A stretch of DNA of 64,000 nucleotides, from positions 124,001-188,000 of the forward strand of contig JACATO010000066.1 of assembly GCA_018389105.1 (NCBI GenBank). Direction: 5' to 3'. The notes beneath the pieces were generated by a model. The model was not told the DNA's origin and ran no database searches. It saw only the letters and a program-made list of their open reading frames with translations. Every line of letters begins with the position of its first letter. The first letter of the stretch is position 1. Made by a program: the position numbers and the translations under genes. This DNA comes from Nautilus pompilius (taxonomy: Eukaryota > Mollusca > Cephalopoda > Nautilida > Nautilidae). Positions 1 through 11,500 of this stretch are shown here, in pieces.

Positions 1-230
1 GAGATCATCTGTTCCAGTTCAGATATCCAGTGCTCTGATTCACCCCCCCTTTTTTTTTCTGAAATAGTTCACATTATGTGACTATGACCATTTTTTTACC
101 ATTGGTAAGCAATGTCAACAATCAAGATAATCCAATCAACACTGCACCAAAATATGCAAATTTTTAATCCACAGTGTGAATTACTAACTTTTTACAAAAC
201 AGTAAAATATAATGAAGGAAGGAAACAAAA

Positions 231-930
231 TCACACTCCTGTGAAAATATTGCTGCAACAGATCAACATAACGTTCTCCAGAACCTCCTCTGTCAAGTTT
301 GTTCTTTGTGGTAAAAGGCATGAGACCAAAGGCAGGTTGTTTCAACTGTAACTTGTGTTGATGGAACCATCAGTGTAACTTTAGCCAATATGTGGGCATT
401 TCTTTGCTGATGCCACTATTTAAAAATGTTTTCATTAAAAAAATCTAAAATTGCAGCAATGTTATTTTTAACACAAATTCATGACAAGATGGCTCTCTCA
501 TTTTACTGGATTCTCTGTCCTGCAGAAGAAACTCATCATCTTTCTCCTTGGTGTTCATTACTTTTTCTATCTGCTTTACTTGATAGCTGTTTGCTACTGT
601 TGCTGATCCAGCAGACAGCATTTCATTGTTAGTACATAGCTTGGTAAAGTGAGCAAGTGAGCTTTAGCCTTGTTTTCTTCTTCCTCAGATGCCAACAGCT
701 GGTACCTTGGATAAAGAAAGATTGCAATGAGAAAAGTGTTCTTTTCACGCAGAACCTTTTCCCTTCTTTCCGTCAAGTTCAGCAGTCTCTCTGAAAAAAG
801 TGTTGATACTTTTAAGGTTTAAAGCTGACAGGTCAACCATATGCCATAAGTCTTCCATAGTTAGCTGTTCTGAAAGACTTTTCAGGTGAGCACACAAAGC
901 AGACAGAAGCAGTTAGTTCAGTGCCTTTGT
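231..930 (-). pseudogene. hAT-superfamily transposase, C-terminal fragment (decayed)
   Basis: Read on the minus strand, about 930 to 780 gives a patch like LKSLSEQLTMEDLWHMVDLS, followed by FLIAIFLYPRYQLLASEEEE at 780-594. After stops and frameshifts comes LMVPSTQVTVETT, then TEEVLENVMLICCSNIF, ending at a stop at 231-233. The order (DPRY-like block, acidic run, then the V-P-x-T-x-V-S-x-E-like dimerisation block) is that of the C-terminal half of hAT transposases. Several in-frame stops show that it is dead. The N-terminal half was not found upstream. Bases 1-230 hold nothing recognisable apart from A/T-rich sequence. The superfamily call is fairly safe; the subfamily is not assigned. Confidence 0.65.
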
Positions 931-1264
931 TTTTTCCTTTTTTTTGCTACTCCAGTTCAATTCCAGTTTAGAGAGAAAAAAAAAAGTGTGCTTCAAACCA
1001 ATACACATTCCAGTCGACTCCAGATCTGACCAGCATCCACATAAAAAATGTGTGAGACTATAAAATATGACAAATTAATGTTTCTTATCAACAAATCTTC
1101 TGCTATAGTTCAATAAGTCAGTAAAACACTGTTGTTTCAAAACTTATCCAAACTAGACTGAATAATGTGGCATGGTTCTCACCCATACAGATATCTCAGT
1201 TAGCCCACCATACCATAAGGATTCTGTCAAAACCAACTGCTTATTTATTTTCCTAATACACCAA

Positions 1265-1535
1265 TGTCTACAAGGAAAAAAACCCTGGCAACGAATCATA
1301 GTGCTGCGGTCATCCTCTAAGAAGAATTTCCAATCCAATACAAGGGGGCTGGTGGAATTTCCAACTTTGGCAGGAAAAGTCTCACTAAAACTCTTCATTT
1401 CTAGATACCCATGTGGCCAGCTGGTCAAGAAGAGCAAGACAAAACCATAACCGAATTGAGGCAGTCCTGACAGAAGTTCAAACTAGTGCATCAACTTAGC
1501 AGTCTAGGCTACCATTGGCCAACCACAACCCGCCA
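1265..1535 (-). mobile_element. tRNA-derived SINE copy (family A), degraded
   Basis: The core shares blocks with the copies at 15.3, 18.9, 36.5 and 61.5 kb. Examples are an ACTAAAACTCTTCATT block and a CAGCTGGTCAAGAAGAGC block, then a tail resembling degraded tRNA A/B boxes. The tRNA-like head lies at the right end, so the element reads leftwards. The B box is eroded here; the call rests on similarity to the better-preserved copy at 61.5 kb. Bases 931-1264 and 1536-1771 hold only AT-rich sequence and homopolymer runs. Confidence 0.5.
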
Positions 1536-1771
1536 GCTCTGTTTAAACTTGGACAGATTTAAGAGTGGACAAAACCCGCAACAGTTTCCGTGACAATGTT
1601 ATTATTATTACTGCAATACATGTCCTCTATAATGATTTTAATAACTACTAAACGACGTATTATAACCTAAATAGATTCAATGCTGTTCTTTTTCTCTCCC
1701 CCCCCCACCCACCTCTCCTTTTTTTTTCGATTTCATTACAATTTTTTTTTAAAAAACTTGTTGCAGCCAGA

Positions 1772-1836
1772 GGTGTTCAAATGAAACCCGGCTGAATACC
1801 ATTATGGCGATGGTATTTCAGCCGAATGTTCCTTCT
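1772..1836 (+). repeat. Short inverted-repeat element (family B), copy 1
   Basis: It begins GTTCAAATGAAACC and carries a central ACCATTATGG block. The same arrangement recurs at 29.99, 33.68 and 40.45 kb. In the other copies the right end is the inverse, GGTTTCATTTGAAC; here it is eroded. It looks like a roughly 70-bp non-autonomous inverted-repeat element, possibly mariner-like. No target-site duplication is certain. Confidence 0.5.
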
Positions 1837-2072
1837 GGTAGTTTAAACAAGGGAAGGAGAAGCTCAGCGTAGCGTTGGAAGAATTAAAATATTTTTATCT
1901 TAAAAATTACGATAACTTAGGAGGAGGGCGGCGATTAGTCGCTATTTCATTGGCATCCATCAAAGTTCCATCCAAGCGATGGTTCGAATACGCGCTAAAA
2001 AAACAGATTATTCGCAAAACAATATAAATCTAGATTTACATTATTTTGGGGCCTTAACGGGAGGCTCGCTCC

Positions 2073-2196
2073 ACACCTGGCTTCGGCCACACACACACAC
2101 CTCCACTCCTCGGAGAGAGAGACACACACACACCTGGCTTCGGCCACACACACACCTCCACTCCTCGGAGAGAGAGAGACACACACACACACACAC
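2073..2196. repeat. Two-copy 57-bp tandem repeat with CA and GA tracts
   Basis: A 57-bp unit beginning CACCTGGCTTCGGCC occurs at about 2074 and again at 2131. It contains CA runs, CTCCACTCCTCGG and GA runs. A separate (CAGCT)n run lies just downstream near 2277-2300. Both are low-complexity sequence next to the CpG-rich promoter at 2.7-3.2 kb. Bases 1837-2072 show nothing else. Confidence 0.7.
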
Positions 2197-2738
2197 GAAC
2201 TTTCACAAGCAAGCACCACAAAAAGATTTTTTAAAAAGATGGAAATAAAAAAACAACAAACCAAACCAAACCATACAGCTCAGCTCAGCTCAGCTCAGCT
2301 CTTGGGTAATTACAGGTGTATTTCATGCACGAGGAATACGAGATTTCCCCCAGATTCCAGACTCAGTATATCGAGGGCAAACGAAACAACAAGAAAAGGG
2401 AGGTTGCCCATACTAACGAGCACACCTCATTTCCAAAGTAGAGTACTACTACCTGTGAAAGTTTTGAAGGAAGGAAGGAAGGGGGGGATTAAACGTTAAT
2501 ATATTATTATTTTTTTAAAAATTTAGGCTGCAGCGGTCAGTCACCCGCCGTCCGTCGGTCGGGGACCCAGCACCGGTGTTACGGCGACATTTTCCTTTTA
2601 CACCCTCCGGTTAGACCATCCACAGAAGGCTGAGGAGCAGTGCGCGTGTTCTTGATCTAACCAAGAGAGAGAGGTGGTGGGGGGGGTCGGTCGGGCTCCC
2701 CACCGCGCGCCGACAACAGAACAACGGTGAAGCCTTAC

Positions 2739-2832
2739 CTCGCTGGCTTCCCGACAGGTGAGAAGCGCCATTCCCAGCAGTGTCCTTCCCGTCGGAGGCG
2801 TTCTCAGCCTCAGCGACTCCCTCGATGAACAT
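2739..2832 (-). CDS. Candidate first coding exon of an unrecognised minus-strand gene
   Basis: ATG at 2832-2830 opens a 31-codon reading frame (MFIEGVAEAENASDG..., acidic and Ser/Gly-rich). It ends at a strong splice donor, GAG|GTAAGG, at 2738, in phase 1. It sits in a CpG-rich island directly downstream, in the minus direction, of a ZNF143-type site. The rest of the gene would lie to the left and possibly outside the window, since no second exon was identified in 1-2738. I do not recognise the peptide; it looks like a disordered N-terminus. A longer reading continues in the ORF past the donor, but the donor and CpG context favour an exon. Confidence 0.4.
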
Positions 2833-2976
2833 TTCGGCGGTTTCAACCCCCCTTTTTTTTCTTCTTCTTCTTCTTCTTCCTTTAAATTTTAATTAATTAC
2901 GCAGGACCCATGTAGACCAAGAACCGGCGACGCGCGGTTTATTATTACCGTCTGCTAGACTCCATGATGAAGGCAT

Positions 2977-2992
2977 CCCACAATGCACTGCG
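2977..2992 (+). promoter_or_regulatory. ZNF143/STAF-type binding site in a CpG-rich, possibly bidirectional promoter
   Basis: CCCACAATGCACTGCG fits the known STAF/ZNF143 core (CCCA-Y-M-ATGCA-YY-GCG) at every position. In animals this motif is typical of housekeeping and divergent promoters. It lies about 145 bp upstream of the minus-strand ATG at 2832 and about 200 bp from a plus-strand spliced leader that ends at 3242. Confidence 0.6.
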
Positions 2993-3149
2993 CGACACTT
3001 TAGAATGCGTGTGCGGGATATTAATAAATGATATTAAGAAATGGTAATAGAGTTGGTTTATACAAATTGATATCAGATTTATCTCAGGCGTGGGCTTAAA
3101 TCCAGAATTCTTACCAATGGACTCTTTTATTTCTTATTCTTTATATAAC

Positions 3150-5629
3150 TAAGCATTCTCGGACTCTCAAGACTGAAGGCGAACGGCAGTCACGTGACGG
3201 GCACCGCTCAGACTGAAGGTCCCAAAGTCAACGGTCAGCGAGGTAAGTCAAACGGTTGATTTAGTGTCTGGAGCAGGATATGATATTAAAGATGCAGTAA
3301 AGATTGAGTAATTCGATGAAAAAGTACATCATACGGTATTTACTGTAGCCTACTTCCATTGTCCTGCTCAATATTGTAATAAGTGGACTCCAAGTGTTGC
3401 TGGGATAATTCAGATAATTCACCAAAGCTTAACCAACATTAACTTCTGAATAGTTTGAATGTTTGTTCATTACTGTAAATTGTTTCATGAACATTTTATT
3501 ATTATTATTTTATTATTTTTTTTTCAGTCCTACGTAGACACCTTCTTTAAAATAAAGCAGTCAACTCTGGAAAAATTTTTTCTTAAAAAGACTCGTCTGA
3601 AGTTCCTGGGACCAGTTCCCCTCAGCCCTTGGAGAAGGGTGACAAACGAAATCTGGAAGAATTTGACCACAAAATGAAAGACATCGCCATTGTGGTAAAT
3701 ATTACCAATCTTAGTACAGTACAGGAAATACGTCGAGGGCTATGTTGCTTGCGGATTTTATCTGCCTAATGACCAGACGTTTTGCTCTGAACCAGAAGGA
3801 AAATCTCTAATTTGTGGAGATCGGCTGTGCAACTCTTCTCTGGCTCCAGCGCAACTGAAGAGGTATCATCTTAGGGGAAAAGCCCAAAGAATATAAAACC
3901 AAAACAAATGCATACTTCAAGATGGGCCAACTCTCCTGCGAGCAGAAAGATTCCTTCAAGTCTACAGCGATATCTAATAGGCGACATACGGACCTGTTGA
4001 GAGCATCATATTGCATTGCTGATGTATTGTGAAAGCAAAAGCAACCATTCCTGAAGGAGTCGATGTCATCAAACTGAACCTTATCGTTGCAGCTGAAACC
4101 CTTCATGATAGAAAAGGCTGTCGAGAGAGTTAAGGACTTCATCCTCCTTTGGCCTGCAGATCTGTGAATCTACTGACACGAATAGCCGAGCTTAGCTGTC
4201 TTGATTTTGAGACCAAGAAGAATACCTTTTGCTGCTTGGATGTGGGACCGTCGACAACAAGTGAAGCCATTTCCATGAAGTTTCAAAACTTCATGAAAGA
4301 CAACCATGTTTTCTGGAAGAGTTGTTACCACAGATGGAGCAACAGCAATAATGGGGATAGTTTTGGGAGTAATTACCAGGATATGAGCAGTTGCTCCCCA
4401 TTGTGTTTCAAAGCACTGCATCATTCGTTGCGAAGCACTTGCTGTGAAATGATTTACTACTGCAGGACATCAGAAACTGCAACAAAAGATGAACTTGAGG
4501 TTGAGTTGGAAGATGTGATAAAAACTGTAAATTATGGGCTGGTGGAATGGGAAAACCTGCGTATGTTCCAGAAATGCTCTTGCTTCACTCAGGGGTACAT
4601 TGACTGTTGGGGGGAGAGTTCTCAACAGGTGAACTTCCTCTCGTTATTTGAACTAGTGATTTTGACAAAGGAGAAGCAAGAGAAGGCATCCCTTTTCATG
4701 GATCCTGTTTGGGTATCAAACTTGGCTTCCCTGACATCTGTTTGATCTGATGAACTCTGAACCTGAGCCTGTTGTCTTCACTCAACACAGCAAAGTGGAG
4801 CCACTCAAGATGAAGCTCAGATTGTGGAAAGACAAGGTAGAGCCTAGAGATTGAAGATTTCTGACCTAATAACAGGTTCTTCCAGACGCTCATGCAGATG
4901 ATTTTAAAGAGATGAAAAAACTCCTCTCTTATTTAAGAGGCCCAGAAGAAAAAATTTTGTGATATACCTTTCCACGCAAGGCGTTGGATTCTGGATCCAT
5001 TTTATACTCAAAACCTTTATGCAGCCTCTCATCAAGCTCCGCCCTGATGTTACTCTTAAGAACCTCTTTCAGAGACTCAGTGGCAACAGAAGAGGATTCT
5101 GGGTGCCCCCCTGTTGACAAAAGATGATGAGCCTGTAACTTCTGAGGATTGCTCTCAAAAACCCTTGTTCAATTTTCAAACGCCTACCTTTGTGACAAGG
5201 GAGTTTGTCTCAGAGGAAATCTAGATGTTGCAGTGCGGCCTATCCAAACATTGCACGGTTTGAGGTTATAATTAAATTAAAGCAGCAGCAAGCTATTCAT
5301 TAACTGTTTCACTGCTACAGGCCCAGCATTGTGGCTTGCTGAACTTGTAAAACAGCCACTTTGATTTGTTAATAGTAATTTTTTATTACATAACTTTACC
5401 ATTACCAAAACTTGATGAGTGTTTTTGATTGATTAAACCTTAGCAGCAAAACAGTTAATTAAATCTAGTACTTCATGTAATTCTTGAATCATATTTGTAA
5501 TGTGCCCATGTATGGTTTGCCATTAAAGTTCCTTTCTCAGATGTTTTTTGGTGAAGAGGAGCATGGGGTTCTGCAATGCAGTGTCCAGCTTCAAAAGGGT
5601 TCTTGCATCAAATAAGATTGAGAAGCACT
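3150..5629 (+). pseudogene. ZBED5/FAM200-like hAT transposon, near full length, inactivated
   Basis: A leader ending in AGCGAG|GTAAGT (donor at 3243) could splice to a strong acceptor (T-rich tract, CAG at 3525-3527). Downstream, shifting between frames, come KQSTLEKFFLKK, then a BED-finger-like stretch (KYVEGYVACGFYLPND... CNSSLAPAQLKR). Then come DLQICESTDTNSRA near 4150, TTDGATAIMG near 4330, a C-H-x-x-H-like block near 4400, KLRLWKDKVEP near 4810 and a CDKGVCLRGN-like C-terminus near 5200. This order matches the hAT-derived ZBED5/FAM200/GTF2IRD2-type transposases. Many stops and frameshifts make it a pseudogene. A terminal GATTGAGAAGCACTG at 5612-5629 may be the 3' inverted repeat; the 5' partner near 3150 is weak. 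Whether the leader belongs to the transposon or to a host promoter is open. Confidence 0.7.
3189..3198. promoter_or_regulatory. Palindromic E-box GTCACGTGAC
   Basis: A perfect 10-bp palindrome with a CACGTG core (USF/MITF/CLEAR-type bHLH-ZIP site), 45 bp upstream of the donor at 3243. A related GGTCACGTGATC lies in the MAO promoter. Binding is inferred from sequence only. Confidence 0.45.
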
Positions 5630-7345
5630 GATTTGACTGATGTACATCTGGTGTAATACTAAAGTTACTGAACAATTAGAGATAATAATACACAGGCAAA
5701 AAAATTCTCAATCAGGAAGATGTTTGTTTAAAACTGAGAGAGAACATCATTCATGACAGATAAATGTTCAACAAGATATTACAACAGAAATATAATTCTA
5801 TTTATACATTGACTTGAAGAAAAAAAGATTTATCTTCATGCTGAAAGTATTTACTAAATCCAAATTGCGAAAGAATAACAAGTTTACCATTCAGGTCTTG
5901 CAAAACTCTGCTAAAAGTTTAACTGTAAAGCATGCTATGAATGATGGGATAGATTCCAATAAAAAAAGAGTAGATTGTACCCATGTTTTGTGGAGAGAAG
6001 TGGCTTGGCTAACAGCTTTTATAACAATTCCTCGTGGGGAAATTTTTTTTTTTCATTTTTTAAAATCATTTTCAGAAATAAGCTTGTTTCTGAGTTCATC
6101 CCCTGCTTTAAATTTTCAATTCAAAACATCTGGCAGATATTGCGTAATCCCTTGTCTCTAAAATTAATAACTTTATACTTCCCATCCATATCATTCACGT
6201 GGCAGTGTGAGTTCTATCGTTTACCCAAATATACGAATAAATTAAAGGACTCACAAATAAATAACATTGTTTAACCTTCACACCACATGAGGTTTTTACT
6301 TTATTTTTATACCACCTTGGGAACATTTGCACCCCAGCCTATAAGTGCTATTACTTGTGCTAAAATGGCTGTATAATTAGCCAACACACTCGTAATGAAA
6401 AACATGGATTGGAGGAATAGATTTGTCATCACAATGTTATATTAAGGAGAAAGGTTACCACTTGTCAGCTCCTAAGGCTTGACCTATGCTGAACGATACA
6501 GATCTGAAGAGTAATGGCATGCAAATGTATCGCAGGTGGTATAAAGAGTTTAAAATGTTTTGGTTTTGTTTTTCAATGTTTCTATGAACTTAGCAACATG
6601 AGTTTTTCACAATTTGTCCACACAGTCATCTGAAAGAATGAATGCCAGATTAAAATCTCAACAGAGGTGTTTAACATTTTTAATAGTAAAGAGCACATCA
6701 GCATCCTGGAGCACTTTTTCAAAGCAACTTATACATTTAAAAATTAAAACCAAGATGCATTTAGTCCATAATGGGCTTTATGAACATTTCTCACCACAGT
6801 ATTTTTGCTACAATAGCTAATGCACTGGCTTTGACCAAAGGCAAGTCCAGCTAATTAATAAAAAGCCCGTAATGCAGCCTCTCTTCAGAAGAAACAGGGC
6901 ATGCCTTGTTCAGGTGTTGGACATTTATTGGTCACAAGTTGCTACAAATGTTGTGATGGCTCTGGGGTATTGCAGACTCCCCACTGGATATTAAGGTTAG
7001 TGGAATAAATCGGTAAGTAAAAACTTCTTTCCATGGCACTGAGGAGCAAATGTCTAACCTGGCCCCACAGAATCACACCTGCAGTAGTCATTGAGATCTT
7101 TGTCTCATCTCAGAATTCCTACTGACAAGTTTCAAATGACATGCACATTTGCTTACCTTTACTATTAAATTTCTTTGCGAATTCTTCATTGGTAAGTTCA
7201 AAAGGAGCTGAAGAAACCTCTGTGTAAAAGATAAAGAGGATTTTCCATGACACAGTCTCCTCTTTCAGATATTTCTTTAATGACTGCTAGTGCAGAAAGT
7301 TAATTCAAGTTGTCTTTAAAAACAAAAAAACAATCACACAAGAAC
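5630..7345. other. AT-rich intergenic stretch
   Basis: No convincing exon on either strand. It is CpG-poor and carries many A/T runs. A repeat at 6456-6513 is shared with 11800-11857 (separate entry). It lies between the hAT pseudogene and the likely 3' end of the MAO transcript. Confidence 0.5.
6456..6513 (+). repeat. Dispersed repeat (family C), copy 1
   Basis: TGTCAGCTCCTAAGGCTTGA... through ATACAGATCTGAAGAGTAATGG resembles 11800-11857 over roughly 57 bases (TGTCAGAGCCCCTATGGTTC... ATACAGATTTGAAGGGTAGTGG). The second copy directly follows a Tc1 remnant, so this may be a transposon end. Identity was judged by eye. Confidence 0.5.
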
Positions 7346-7349
7346 CTGA

Positions 7350-8384
7350 TTGCTGTCAAAGACCAAAGTTTATTCCAGAGCATTTATGCATGCCGAATTT
7401 CCAATAACAAAATTTAGTTTCTATACTCATTTACTACCAAAAAAAGAAAAGCCAACAGTAGTACAAATCACAATTACATGTTAATCTATATAAATTTTTT
7501 AACAATGTCTTCACGTCTGTAACATAAAATGTACAATTATTTGTTTTTTTAACAATTTTTTTTTAAAGTTTTTTTTTTTTTTAAACTAAATTTCATTAAA
7601 AATATTTCTTGTACCATAACTGGATGGCTGCTGATTCCTAGTCAGTGGATGAACGAACACATTAAGGACTTTTATCACAAGTACACTGGGAAAACAGGTG
7701 TAGTAGCTGTTGTGCTTTGACTAATTATCGCCTTGGCATTGCTTTCATACCCAATCACACTTCGCCTTGTCAAATGGTTTCACATCTGGATTTCATGTAT
7801 AAAGGTAAAGTCGGAACAAACAAACAAAACAAAAAAAGGTAAAATAACAAAAAGATAATCGATGGTAACAGCAATTTTTTTTTTAAAATGTGGTCAGATT
7901 TACATAGTATACCTCATCCTAAGACTAGTAATAAAAGTATAAAAAATACAAGGATTTCTAAGATTCATAAGTACTGCAGACAGACCATATGTATGGTGAC
8001 AGGGACAAGAGATAAAACAGAAAATGTGTGGGGGGGGCACATAAAGAAAGTGGACCGGGTTATTTATTCATTTAATTTTTTATTCCTTAATTTATTGACC
8101 ATAGAGGTTATAGTAAATTTGACCCAATAGCTAGAGCTGTAAGGGGTGGGGGTTAACGCAAAATAAGTAAATGCACCATCAGATAAACAGAAATAATTTT
8201 TATACACATTATATATATATATATATATAATGTGCATGTGTATATAACTCTTTTTAGGAGGTAAACTTATCCACACTGCAGCTTGTGAATTAATCAAGAC
8301 TAGGCATTATTCTTTAACTGTGACAGTCAGACTCATAGCTAGAACTAATTCACAACCTGTAGCTCCTTAAAGATGATTCATTGT
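7350..8384 (-). other. MAO: Probable MAO 3' untranslated region
   Basis: Non-coding, AT-rich sequence between the MAO stop codon and the best polyadenylation signal. It includes an (AT)n tract at about 8208-8230 and a T-rich block near 7550-7590. No other gene was seen on either strand. Confidence 0.4.
7369..7374 (-). terminator. Likely MAO polyadenylation signal AATAAA
   Basis: AATAAA on the minus strand, followed 20-50 nt later by a GT- and T-rich stretch (TTCTTGTGTGATTG then T runs, 7320-7348), the usual layout of a cleavage site with a downstream element. It implies a 3' UTR of about 1 kb (about 7350-8384). Other T-rich sites exist nearer the stop codon, so the choice is tentative. Confidence 0.45.
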
Positions 8385-8528
8385 TCACTTGAAACATCGA
8401 ATATAGATGACAGCACCAGCGCCTGATGCTGCCAGCACCATGGTGAATCCAAGCAGACGCAGAAAGCATGGCACAGACGGCAGGTTTCTTTCCCAAAACG
8501 ATGTATTAAATGGTCGAGCTTTCACCTC
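8385..8528 (-). CDS. MAO: MAO exon 15 (membrane anchor, stop)
   Basis: Acceptor TTCTAG|GAG. 47 codons plus TGA at 8387-8385. Encodes [20 protein letters not shown] then [20 protein letters not shown] and [16 protein letters not shown] is a MAO signature. The hydrophobic run that follows, ending in a short basic tail, is the tail anchor for the outer mitochondrial membrane. Confidence 0.95.
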   Translation of the reverse strand, partial: EVKARPFNTSFWERNLPSVPCFLRLLGFTMVLAASGAGAVIYIRCFK

Positions 8529-11500
8529 CTAGAATTAAAAAAAAGGAAATAAAATGTATTTATTTAGTTATTCTCATTTAAATGAAAGATACTACATTCA
8601 TTTATCAACTGTATATAATTGTATGGATTCTCTGTATTTTGAAATTGTGATTGATCCATCTTGTCTTAGCTTTGGGCATTGGCCAGACATCAAGAGATCT
8701 TTATAGGCAATAATGTGCAACAGCCCATTTCAAGATTTGTAAATGCTAAACTCATACCAGATATTGTTTTCTCTAATTGATTTTACATGTTAGACATTTT
8801 TATTTTAATCATTTACAATCATTTAGCAAAAATCTTTTTAAATATCCTGAGACTTTTGAAGAGTACTGTATAATGAAGATAAATTTTATAATTATACCAA
8901 TATTAGACTGAATTTTAATCTTGGATGTGAAGACAATAGAAAATTTTTTTAAGTATGCTATACATCAATATAAGTAAAATAAGAGATTCAGCAGCAAAAA
9001 TGGGAATGAACTCTTAACTATTGTAGAAAAAAGAAATTGAACTTTCAACCAATGTCAGAAATATTTGTCCCTGATTCTCCAAAGTACATTGATCAAAAAA
9101 AATATAGAAATGCTATAATATACATTATACAAATTTGTTGAGAATAAAAAATTTACACAATTCAAAAGAGACCCTAAAGTTTAACCTACAGAGATCATAG
9201 TCTGTAATACCTGGACATTGCTCATTGTTTTAATGATGTCAGACTGATGATAAACAGTTCCTGCATACCCTAAAGTCATATGACCATTAGTAGTACAAAT
9301 GTCTGGCTCTGGCTTGCATTACAGCATTGCAGCTATATCTCATGAATGCCTGACAGTGTCTTGTGGTGGTGCATTCCACTCTTCTGTCAAGGCTTGACAC
9401 AGTTCCAAAATGGTTTCAGAAGAATGTGGTTAAGTGTTCAATCTACCCAGTCAGTATTTATCCAAAACTTGTGCCATAGGGTTTAGGTTAAGGGAACAAA
9501 CAGGCCATGGAAAACATTGGTTATTTTCATCCTGAAGATGGTTTATGACTGTTCCTGCATGATTGGATGCTGCACCATCATCAAACGAGGGCAAAGAGAT
9601 TGCTGTGACTTCATACAAATGGTAAAAACAGATCTAGTGACCTCATCCTGGTAATGCTGACCTGTAACAGTTCTGTCAAAGATAAGCAGCTCACTTTTGT
9701 GGTCCACACCCAAACTAGAATACTGCCACTGCCAAACTATCTTGATCAGTACTCAGCAAACAATCAACGACAAAGTGACGGTTGGATTTTACTCTCAGAG
9801 AAAGATAATCTGAATCGTCGTCTACCAAAACCCACTCCAGCTGTGCTGGTGTAAGGAAAAGGTATATTTAATGTACAGATCAGCAGAATACATCTGATTT
9901 CATTTTCAAACAGAACAGTTGGCTGAATAGATGATATGGTCCTGCACCAATTTATTCTGGATGAAAAATGATGAGCTGGTGTGGTTTTGTCAGTCCAACA
10001 TGATGATCACCATAGCAGCCACTACCGCTACATCACCTTTGTCAGTTCCTCCGTAATGTACCTCTGCCAAGGTCAGCTGACAACACTGCTATACCAAGTT
10101 GAGCAGCCAAATTGGTCTTCTGCTTGCCTATTTTCAGTCTGTAGCCCAGCTATGTACCACTATTCTCTCAATGCTCAGCACATTTATTATGCAAACATCT
10201 GCAATATGTTCTACAACCAATAAGACCACTGTTGTGCAAACTTGGATTCATATGACTGGAATTTTTGCAGGTGTATTGCATTCAGACAAAGATCGATATG
10301 CAGCACTTGAAGCAACAGAATTGTCACATGACTAAAGTCTTGGGGATTACAAATATCCATACAAGAGGTCTCACACAAAATATGCTTATATTGTTTTGTT
10401 ATGTTTGTATATTCATAGATATTTCTCCTAATACTGTAGCAGACAAAAGTGAAATAAACAAAATTAGAAGTCAAAGATGCTATTTGTTGTAAAAAAAAAT
10501 TAATAGTGACTTCCCTTTAACCCACTCATTAGTCATTGATGAATATACTTCACCCTTCTTTAGCAGTTGCAAAAGGGTTTTTTGCATTCTATCAATCTTG
10601 GAAAATTTGGAAGTGAATTATACTCTCTTTTTTTTCTCCAGCAACAATAATAGCAACACTTATTCCGCAATGGAAAGTAAAAATATCGGTTGATTTGCTG
10701 TCTTTGCAATTTACTTAAATCATCTACTGCACCTGGCCACCAAGTCAAATGTTTATGTTACTATGCAAGCAAATTAGTGCACAGCTGAGTTGTTCAGATG
10801 TGCTTGTCTCTATTCTGGCGGTCAGTCATGCTGCACCAAGACTGACTGAGACAACCACAGTTCAGAGGCTACAAGCTGGAATGACCTGGTCTGGAGTCGC
10901 TGCCACCCTGTGTGCCCAGAACACCACTTCCAAAGGCACAGAGCATAAGGTAGGTAGATATATATCCAACTATAAATGCTTGCAATCACTTATGGGATGC
11001 TGCTACTTTACAATGTTGACCTCTATAACACATTTTACCCAGGTGCGTAAGCAAACACAGCTTCAGTGGTATTGATAGCACTGAATTTTGGCCTTGGATG
11101 TAGCAGAATAGTGCAATGCTTAGTGATTGATGCCGTCAACAGTGTTCATTACTAAAATTACTGTTACACATCCACCTGTACACATATTGATTTGGTAAAA
11201 GAATTATAGTATCTAGAAGAATGTTCTACAACTGCTATGCTGAAAACTTAATGGCAATCAAATACAGAGGTAAGGCTCTTCGGTACCATGTTTTCCCATT
11301 CCTGCAGATTCATGATGGGATATTCCAGAAAAGATTACATTGCCAGGGAGTTCCAGGAGTATGCTACCATGGTTATCTTGCTTCCCAGATTTAAACTGTA
11401 TCAAACAACTTTGATGTGGACTTGATCACCATGTGTGTTGTTCACAGCCACTCTCTCAGACACCAGAAACTTCTCCAGGTCTAAGAATGGAAGAACACAG

